Shown: positions 58,265 through 64,000 of the stretch, in pieces
How positions within the stretch are numbered: the stretch's first letter is position 1
Layout of the letters: each line of letters begins with the position of its first letter
Assembly (NCBI GenBank): GCA_039029395.1
Contig: JBCCGG010000035.1
Span: forward strand, 1-64,000
DNA: 64,000 bases
DNA from: JBCCGG01 sp039029395
GTDB lineage: Bacteria; Pseudomonadota; Alphaproteobacteria; Kiloniellales; JAKSDN01
Direction of reading: 5' to 3'
Position numbers and translations under genes: made by a program
The notes under the pieces: model-generated
What the model was told of the DNA's origin: nothing
Seen by the model: the letters and a program-made list of their open reading frames with translations, nothing else
The model's database searches: none

Positions 58265-58479
58265 CGGAAGATCGCTAGAGAGGCGGCTTCTAGTGGTCTT
58301 TAGGCGTGCCTTCTCGATTGGTCCATCCTTGGAACACCCCGTTGGCGACGATCTAGCGACGGCCGGTGCCAAGCGTGTGCCCTGGTAGGCTGAACGCTTG
58401 GCCCTATCGAATCACCTCCCTTTCCCAGGCTTCGATCGGCGACTATCCTCCCTGGCGTCAGCAACGGGGGAGGCCTTCC

Positions 58480-59310
58480 ATGTGCGAGCTCTTTGCCATG
58501 TCCAGTGCGGTGCCGGCGACCGTAACCTATTCATTGGAGCAGTTCGCCAAGCACGGCGGGCTGACCGCCGGCAACAAGGACGGCTGGGGCATCTGCTACT
58601 ACGAGGAAGAGGACATCCGCCTGATCAAGGAACCCACGCCGGCCGCTTCCAGCCCTTGGGTCAAGTTCATCGCCGAACAGGAGCTGGCCAGCGACTGCGT
58701 GGTCGCCCACGTGCGCATGGCCTCGCGCGGCCGCACCCATCTGGAAAACACCCATCCCTTCGAGCGTGAGCTGGCCGGCCGGCGCCACGTTTTCGCCCAC
58801 AACGGTACTCTGGCCGAGGTGCACGAGAAGTGGCCCCTGCGCGATCAACGCTTCCAGCCGATTGGCGAGACCGATTCCGAGCACGCCTTTTGCGTCTTGC
58901 TGGAACGTCTGCACGACCTTTGGTATGGCGCCACACGGCCGCCGGCTCTGGCCGACCGCCAGGAGGTTATCGCGCAGTTCGCCGCCGACATGCGGCCGCT
59001 CGGTCAGATCAACTTCCTTTATACCGACGGTGACATCCTCTGGGTTCACGGCCACAAGCGCCATCACACGATCGACGGAGTGGTTTCCGCCGAGGCGACA
59101 CCGCCGGGCCTACACCTCCTTCGCCAGACGCGGGAACCGGTCGGCGAGAAGCTGGAGTGCGACGGCCTCAAGGTCGCGACCGGCCAGCCCGGCATTGTGC
59201 TCTTCGCCAGCGTGCCCTTGAACGACGAGGACTGGCAGCCAATACCGGAAGGCACCCTCATCGCGATCCGCAACGGCCACGAAGTGGCGCGGGTCGGGCA
59301 GGGTGGCTAG
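58480..59310 (+). CDS. Class II glutamine amidotransferase (YafJ-like)
   Basis: This 276-residue N-terminal-nucleophile hydrolase starts MCELFAMSS, leaving Cys2 as the catalytic nucleophile after Met removal. VVAHVRMASRG, HVFAHNGTL and the glutamine-binding ETDSEHAF follow. The family hydrolyses glutamine or gamma-glutamyl bonds; YafJ members lack a known synthetase domain. The ATG at 58480 with GGGAGG fixes the start. It is followed closely by the SDR gene. Confidence 0.9.
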   Translation: MCELFAMSSAVPATVTYSLEQFAKHGGLTAGNKDGWGICYYEEEDIRLIKEPTPAASSPWVKFIAEQELASDCVVAHVRMASRGRTHLENTHPFERELAGRRHVFAHNGTLAEVHEKWPLRDQRFQPIGETDSEHAFCVLLERLHDLWYGATRPPALADRQEVIAQFAADMRPLGQINFLYTDGDILWVHGHKRHHTIDGVVSAEATPPGLHLLRQTREPVGEKLECDGLKVATGQPGIVLFASVPLNDEDWQPIPEGTLIAIRNGHEVARVGQGG

Positions 59311-59314
59311 GCCG

Positions 59315-60076
59315 ATGCGTATTGCCGACTCCCGCGCCTTGGTGACCGGCGCGAACCGCGGCCTGGGCGCCCACTTCGTCGAGGGCCTGATCGCCCGTGG
59401 TGCCGACAAGGTCTATGCCTGTGCCCGCGCACCGGAGAGCCTGGCGCCGCTCTTGGAGCGACAGGGCGATCGTGTCGTGCCACTCCAGCTGGACGTGACC
59501 GACCCTCAGTCTGTTGAGGCCGCGGCGGCGCGAGCAGGCGACTGTAGCCTGTTGATCAACAACGCCGGTCGGCTTGAGCATCGCGGCGTGATGGAGGCCG
59601 GCGACCTGGCGCGCCTCGAGCGGGAGATGGCCGTCAACGTCTATGGATTGGCGCGCATGTGCCTCGCCTTCGCCCCCGTCATCCAAGGGCAGGGCGGCGG
59701 CGCCATCGTCAACATGCTCTCAGTCGCCAGCTTGGTGAGCTTTCCCTGCTTTGGCAGCTACAGCGCCACCAAGGCGGCTGCCATGTCGCTCACCCATAGC
59801 CTGCGCTACGAGCTGAAGGACAAAGGCATCCGCGTGCACGGCGTCTACGCCGGCCTGATCGACACCGGCATGGTCGATTACGTGGAGGCAGACAAGGCCG
59901 ACCCGCGAGAGGTGATTGCGGCCACACTCGACGGCATCGAGGCCGGCACCATGGACATCGATGCCGACCAGCGCGCCAGGGACGTGCGCGTGCTCTTGCG
60001 AGAAGATCCGGAGGGCCTGCTGCGCACGAGCCAGGAGCGCGCCGCCGGCTTCCGCGCGACGCACCCGCTGGCCTAA
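59315..60076 (+). CDS. Short-chain dehydrogenase/reductase
   Basis: This 253-residue Rossmann enzyme has an NAD(P) loop VTGANRGLGAHF, an NNAG strand, catalytic S in MLSVASLVSF and YSATKAAAMS as Y-x3-K. It is a classical SDR with an unknown alcohol or ketone substrate. The ATG at 59315 is 4 bp after the amidotransferase stop; a GTG at 59303 would overlap it. It converges on an MFS gene. Confidence 0.88.
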   Translation: MRIADSRALVTGANRGLGAHFVEGLIARGADKVYACARAPESLAPLLERQGDRVVPLQLDVTDPQSVEAAAARAGDCSLLINNAGRLEHRGVMEAGDLARLEREMAVNVYGLARMCLAFAPVIQGQGGGAIVNMLSVASLVSFPCFGSYSATKAAAMSLTHSLRYELKDKGIRVHGVYAGLIDTGMVDYVEADKADPREVIAATLDGIEAGTMDIDADQRARDVRVLLREDPEGLLRTSQERAAGFRATHPLA

Positions 60077-60080
60077 GCGT

Positions 60081-61358
60081 TCACCCCGCCACGGCCCGCA
60101 CCTTCCGTGGCGCGGCGAGCCATATCAGTGCGATCGAGAGCAAGCTGAAGCCGATCGCCATGGCAAAGGGCAGGGCGTAGGAGCCGGTCGCGTCGAACAG
60201 CAGGCCGGTAACCCAGGGCCCCGCGGCAGCACCAGAGTTTCCGACAATCGAGGCCGTGCCGAAGATCGCGCCGTAGTGGCGGCCTTGGAAGATCTCGGCC
60301 GGAATGGCGCCGAACACGGAAACCAGCGCATAGCCGATCAGCCCTTGGGCGGCGACCATGGCGTAGAGCAGGAAGGCGCTCGGCTGCCAGGCGAGCAGGA
60401 GCAGGAGGGCATAGGTCGCGGCGAAGCCGAGGCAGCTGATGGTCCAGACCCACTCGCGGCCGATGCGGTCGGAGAGGTGGCCGAAGAGCGGCTGGCCGGC
60501 GACCGCGAGCAGGTTGACCAGGCCGAGCGCATAGGCCGCCGTTTTGGCATCGAAGCCCAGATCGATCAAATAGCGACTTTGGTGCACAAGCACCGCGTAC
60601 CAGGCGAAGAGCGCCGAAAACGCGCCGAAGCCGAATAGCCAGAATCGCGCGGTGCGCAGCGCCTTTCCCAGGGTCCAGTCGACCGCCGCCCAGTCCGGGT
60701 CGACCACCCGCAGGCTCGGCTTGGGCGCCGCGCTGCCGCGGCCGTCGCCGTCGGGCTCGAGTCCCACATCGCTTGGCTGGGCGCGCTGAAAGAAGAAGTT
60801 TAGGGGCACGATCACGACCACCAAGAGGACAGCCAAGGCCCAACAGGCCCGGCGCCAGCCCTCCGCGTCGATGGTCGCCTGGACCCATGGGAAAATCACG
60901 ATCGCGCCGACCCCGACCCCGGCGAAGACGATGCCGAGCGCCAGGCCCCGCTTGCGTGCAAACCAGTTGGGCAGGAAGACGAAGTGGCCGGTGTAGCTCA
61001 GGAGCGTGCTGGGCCCGACCACCAAAAGGCCCAGAGTCAGGTAAAGCTGCCAGTGCGTCTCCACCTCGGTGGCAAGCACAAAGCCGGCGGCCATGATCAG
61101 CGCGCCCAGGGGCATCAGGAGGCGTGGGCCGAGCCGGTCCATGGCGGCACCGATCAGGGGCGCATAGAGCATGGCCGAGGCCAGCCCGACGGACCAGGCG
61201 GCGGCGGTCAGCCCGCGCTCCCAGCCGAACTCGTCCAAGAGCGGCGGAAAGAGCAGGGAGAAGCCGGTGCGTGCGTTGGTCGATATGGCCATGGTGACGA
61301 AGGCGACCGCGACCACGATCCAGCCGTAGAAGAAGGGTAGGCGACGGGCCAGGGTCAT
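60081..61358 (-). CDS. MFS transporter (monocarboxylate/oxalate-formate-like)
   Basis: This 425-residue transporter has 12 TM helices and an N-terminal FYGWIVVAVAFVTMAIS typical of the OFA/MCT group. GAAMDRLGPRLLMPLGA and GHLSDRIGREWVWTIS are the two MFS A-type loops. Substrates of this group are small organic acids. It starts 8 bp downstream of another MFS gene and is likely co-transcribed with it. Confidence 0.87.
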   Translation of the reverse strand: MTLARRLPFFYGWIVVAVAFVTMAISTNARTGFSLLFPPLLDEFGWERGLTAAAWSVGLASAMLYAPLIGAAMDRLGPRLLMPLGALIMAAGFVLATEVETHWQLYLTLGLLVVGPSTLLSYTGHFVFLPNWFARKRGLALGIVFAGVGVGAIVIFPWVQATIDAEGWRRACWALAVLLVVVIVPLNFFFQRAQPSDVGLEPDGDGRGSAAPKPSLRVVDPDWAAVDWTLGKALRTARFWLFGFGAFSALFAWYAVLVHQSRYLIDLGFDAKTAAYALGLVNLLAVAGQPLFGHLSDRIGREWVWTISCLGFAATYALLLLLAWQPSAFLLYAMVAAQGLIGYALVSVFGAIPAEIFQGRHYGAIFGTASIVGNSGAAAGPWVTGLLFDATGSYALPFAMAIGFSLLSIALIWLAAPRKVRAVAG

Positions 61359-61366
61359 GGGAAGGC

Positions 61367-62635
61367 TCAGATCGACTCGTGGTGGGCCCGCTCGGGGATC
61401 TTCAGACAGGCGAAGAGGGAAAGCACGGCCAGCGCCATAATGATGTAGACCGGCGCGAAGTCGTCGGCGGTGCGCTTCACCAGATAGGTTGCGACGAGCG
61501 GAGTGAGGCCGCCGAAGATGCCGTAGGCAATACCGTTGCCGATCGCCACCACGCTGCACCGGGCGCGTAAGGGAAGGGCCTCGGTAATCATCAATGTGTA
61601 GACCGCCCAGCCGGCGCCGAAGAACACCGCGAAGCCGACTTGGCCCAAAAGGATAAGCCCGAAACTGTCCTGGTGCATCAGCCACCATAGAGGCCAAGCC
61701 AAAATGAGTGTGCCAAGCGCAGCGGTGAGGGCAAGCGGCCGACGCCCGACCCGGTCCGACAGCGCGCCTGCCAGGGGCACGACGATCAGGATCGAGAAGA
61801 GCGCCAGGCTGTTGATGTCGAGCGCCTCGGCGGTCGAAAGCTTCATGTGCTGGGTCAGGTCCGAGACCGCATAGACATAGGCCAGGTAAAAGCCGACGCC
61901 GCTCATGGCAATCAGGCCGATGTAGCAAAGCAGGGAGGACAAATGGTCGCGCAGGGCGGCGATGACCGGCAGGCCCTGCTGGGGCTCGGCTTCGGCCATG
62001 GCCGGGCTTTCGACTAGGTTGCGCCGGAAGAAGAGGCCGACAGCGGTCAAGAGAAGACTGAGCAGGAAGGGCACCCGCCAGCCCCAGTCATGGAGCGCCG
62101 CGTCGCTCAAGACCGAGCTGACAAGAGCGCCGATGGCCGAGCCCAGCAAGATCCCCAGCATCGCGCCAAACATGGTCCAGCTGGAATGGAAGCCGCGCCG
62201 GCCGGCCGGCGCCTGCTCAACCAGGAACACGGTCGAGGCCGGCGATTCGACCGCGACCACGAAGCCTTGGATCAGCCGCAGGGCGACCAAAAGCAGGGGC
62301 GCTGCGTCGCCGATCTGATCGAAGCCTGGCAGCAGGCCGATTGCGAAGGTCGCCAGGCCCATGACCGCGAGCGACAGCATCATGACCGGCTTGCGGCCAA
62401 TCTTGTCGCCCAGGTTGCCGAGCACTAACGCGCCGACCGGCCGCGCGCCGTAGCCAACCGCGAAGACGCCGAAGGCCGACAGCAAAGAGGCGAAGGGGTC
62501 GTCGGAGGGAAAGAAGTGCTGGCCGATGATCACGGCGAAAAAGCCATAGACGCCGAAGTCGTACCACTCCAGCAGGTTGCCGAAGCCGGCGGCGACCATG
62601 TTGCTGCGATGGTTTGTTGAGGAAGGTGAGGCCAT
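61367..62635 (-). CDS. MFS transporter, metabolite:H+ symporter (MHS) type
   Basis: This 422-residue permease opens with GFGNLLEWYDFGVYGFFAVI, the MHS family mark shared by ProP, KgtP and ShiA. Loops GNLGDKIGRKPVMMLSLAVMG and GALSDRVGRRPLAL are present. It probably imports an organic acid, betaine or proline-like compound. It is divergent from the EamA gene by 113 bp. Confidence 0.9.
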   Translation of the reverse strand: MASPSSTNHRSNMVAAGFGNLLEWYDFGVYGFFAVIIGQHFFPSDDPFASLLSAFGVFAVGYGARPVGALVLGNLGDKIGRKPVMMLSLAVMGLATFAIGLLPGFDQIGDAAPLLLVALRLIQGFVVAVESPASTVFLVEQAPAGRRGFHSSWTMFGAMLGILLGSAIGALVSSVLSDAALHDWGWRVPFLLSLLLTAVGLFFRRNLVESPAMAEAEPQQGLPVIAALRDHLSSLLCYIGLIAMSGVGFYLAYVYAVSDLTQHMKLSTAEALDINSLALFSILIVVPLAGALSDRVGRRPLALTAALGTLILAWPLWWLMHQDSFGLILLGQVGFAVFFGAGWAVYTLMITEALPLRARCSVVAIGNGIAYGIFGGLTPLVATYLVKRTADDFAPVYIIMALAVLSLFACLKIPERAHHESI

Positions 62636-62748
62636 GGCTAGTTACCCAAAAGCGAATCGACGCCGGCCACCGGCCGCCTTGTGCTATAGCTATCCCTTCG
62701 GGCGGCTGGGGGCAAACGGCCGGTCAAAAGGGGGACGGGGCAGAGCGG

Positions 62749-63666
62749 ATGAGCGCCGAGGATCTCGAGCCGCCCGCAGTCGAGCGGGAGAGCGTCGCGC
62801 TGGGAATCCTTTACGGCTGCTTGGCCTGCCTTATGTGGGGCGCCTCGCCGATCGTTCTGCGCTTCACCGTCCAACACGACCTGCCGGCCGGCGACATCGT
62901 CGCCGTGCGCTTCGGCGTGGCCGGCCTGCTGCTGCTGCCTCTGGTCCTGCGACACGGCACTGCCGGTCTGGGCTGGTGGCGCAGCCTGATCTTGGCCTGC
63001 GGGGCTGGGGCGCCGGCCACCTTGATCAACGTGGTCGGCCTGAGCATCGCGCCGGCCGACCACAGCGGCGTGATCGGGCCCAGCAGCGTGCTCCTGTTCA
63101 GCGCGCTCGGCGCTTGGCTGCTGCTCGGCGAGCGGCCCGGGTCGATGCGTCTGGCCGGCCTCGCCGTGGTGCTGCTCGGCGTCGGGCTGATCGGCTGGGA
63201 AAGCTTGACCAACCTCGGCGTGGAGACCCTGGAGGGCGACCTGCTGTTCGTGCTCGGCGGCGTTCTATGGGCCGGCTACACCGTGGCGTCGCGTGCCTGG
63301 GCGGTCGAGCCGATCCATGCCACGGCTTTGGTCGCTGTGATCTCTATGGTGATCTATCTTCCGCTCTATCTAATCTTCGGCGCGCCCACCCTTCATGAGG
63401 CGCAAATTGTCGAGATCCTGATGATTGCCGGCGTGGAGGGCGTGCTCAGCAGTATCCTGGCGCTTCTGTTCTACACCCGCGCGGTCAAGATCTTGGGCGC
63501 CGGACGGGGCGCGGTGTTCCTCGCCTTGCTGCCGGGCCTGGTCGTGGTCATGGCGATCCCCACTCTGGGCGAGATCCCGACCTGGCTCGAGCTGGTTGGG
63601 GTCGCTACAGTTAGCCTAGGTATGATCGGCGCGCTCGGCCTGCTCGAGCTGCGCCGGGCCAGTTAG
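62749..63666 (+). CDS. EamA (DMT) family exporter/permease, copy 1
   Basis: This 305-residue protein has ten TM helices in two EamA repeats (about 18-145 and 160-300). The GILYGCLACLMWGASPIV start and GEIPTWLELVGVATVSLGM end are typical RhaT/DMT patterns. Such proteins usually export amino acids or metabolites. A close paralogue follows 71 bp on. Confidence 0.87.
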   Translation: MSAEDLEPPAVERESVALGILYGCLACLMWGASPIVLRFTVQHDLPAGDIVAVRFGVAGLLLLPLVLRHGTAGLGWWRSLILACGAGAPATLINVVGLSIAPADHSGVIGPSSVLLFSALGAWLLLGERPGSMRLAGLAVVLLGVGLIGWESLTNLGVETLEGDLLFVLGGVLWAGYTVASRAWAVEPIHATALVAVISMVIYLPLYLIFGAPTLHEAQIVEILMIAGVEGVLSSILALLFYTRAVKILGAGRGAVFLALLPGLVVVMAIPTLGEIPTWLELVGVATVSLGMIGALGLLELRRAS

Positions 63667-63737
63667 AGCCTGATCGGATCAATTTGAGCCAATCTGATCT
63701 TGCGCTAGAGCAAAGGATTGGCGTGGGGACGGCATAG
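63667..63737. repeat. Short palindromic spacer between the EamA paralogues
   Basis: The spacer holds GAGCCTGATCGGATCAATTT with a second GAGCC..TCTGATC copy, and CTAGAGC near its right end, facing TTAGAGC at its left end. It looks like a small repeated intergenic element; whether it occurs elsewhere in the genome cannot be judged here. Confidence 0.35.
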
Positions 63738-64000
63738 ATGGCGCGCAAAGACCTCGAGCAGCCGGCGCTGGAGCCGGAAAACCTCGCGCTGGGCGTGCTC
63801 TACGGTGGCTTGGCAGCTCTGGCGTGGGGCCTGGCGCCGGTCGTCATGCGCTTCAGCGTGCAGCACGACATGGCGCCTGGCGACGTGGTCGCGGTGCGCT
63901 TTGCGGTCTCCGGCATATTGCTGCTGCCGGTCGTGCTGCGCCGGGGTAGCGGGGGGATCGGCTGGCTCCCCTGTCTGCTGCTGACCTGCGGTGCCGGCGC
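63738..64000 (+). CDS. EamA (DMT) family permease, copy 2, cut by window end
   Basis: The first 87 or so residues match copy 1: DLEQPALEPENLALGVLYGG against DLEPPAVERESVALGILYGC, then FSVQHDMAPGDVVAVRFAVS against FTVQHDLPAGDIVAVRFGVA. This marks a tandem duplication that has diverged. The rest lies beyond the window. It has the same expected role as copy 1. Confidence 0.8.
   Translation, partial: MARKDLEQPALEPENLALGVLYGGLAALAWGLAPVVMRFSVQHDMAPGDVVAVRFAVSGILLLPVVLRRGSGGIGWLPCLLLTCGAG

Noticed and set aside
1..64000. CRISPR arrays, tRNA, rRNA, riboswitches and prophage genes
   Set aside because: I looked for regular repeats, tRNA-like cloverleaf ends, rRNA signatures and phage structural genes and found none. 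Weak RNA structures cannot be excluded by eye.

Overview
The window is GC-rich and densely coded, with 3-15 bp gene spacing, many ATGA/GTGA start-stop overlaps and purine-rich Shine-Dalgarno sites. An AapJQMP general amino-acid transporter, DivK-like single-domain receivers, a TmpAB-like phosphonate pair, MHS-type transporters and IS630 debris together suggest an alphaproteobacterium, probably of the Rhodospirillales or a related marine/soil lineage. This placement is inferred from gene content; no rRNA or tRNA gene was seen. The content is that of a nutritionally versatile chromosome: transport, catabolism of N-, S- and P-containing organics, and signalling.

Region by region. 0-1.3 kb: an IS630-type element end that has run into the 3' end of a PD-(D/E)XK nuclease-like gene. 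1.8-6.2 kb: a two-gene RND efflux/export pump. 6.2-15.5 kb: a catabolic region with a GntR/FCD regulator, an Asp/Glu-racemase-like enzyme, an orphan Tat-exported family-5 solute-binding protein, a Nal1-like serine protease beside a stand-alone copy of its N-terminal domain, two creatinase/ectoine-hydrolase-like M24 enzymes that lack the metal ligands, and an AtzG-AtzE-like amidase pair. The 10-mer TATACACCTA occurs in both divergent promoter regions and may be the GntR operator. 15.5-19.1 kb: a phytanoyl-CoA-dioxygenase-family oxygenase, then a TmpA/TmpB-like pair (organophosphonate to betaine plus phosphate) with a divergent LysR regulator.

19.1-26.2 kb is the most unusual segment. Two 39-44 residue mini-genes with a near-identical tail (YDQISPNLLPL..ARYV) run leftward. 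A PLP enzyme, a periplasmic binding protein, a third mini-peptide (PAYDGL...YV), a membrane histidine kinase, a DivK-like receiver and a receiver-adenylate cyclase run rightward from the same intergenic region, which carries an 11-bp inverted repeat. This may be an undescribed small-peptide/signalling system. It is followed by an acyl-carrier domain fused to a formylglycine-generating-enzyme-like domain.

27.7-32 kb holds lipoproteins, a homocysteine methyltransferase-like gene, small hypothetical genes and a ParDE toxin-antitoxin pair. 32.1-36.3 kb is a coupled metC-hisI-modABC operon, 36.6-40.8 kb is aapJQMP, and 40.9-45.2 kb is cysK-alaX-sseA-GNAT-2OG oxygenase. 45.3-48.6 kb has a NUDIX hydrolase, an alpha/beta hydrolase-OsmC fusion, an ArsC-like protein and a four-helix-like hypothetical protein. 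At 48.7-50.7 kb, fragments of a decayed FAD oxidoreductase flank a membrane adenylate cyclase, next to a scrap of an ABC ATPase gene. 50.7-58.3 kb has an ABC-F protein, a second polar amino-acid ABC transporter with a VOC protein, and RpiR and CGNR regulators. 58.5-64 kb has a YafJ-like glutamine amidotransferase, an SDR, two MFS transporters and a tandem pair of EamA exporters, the second cut by the window edge. Sulfur amino-acid enzymes (metC, cysK, sseA, another Cys/Met PLP enzyme, a methyltransferase) recur throughout.
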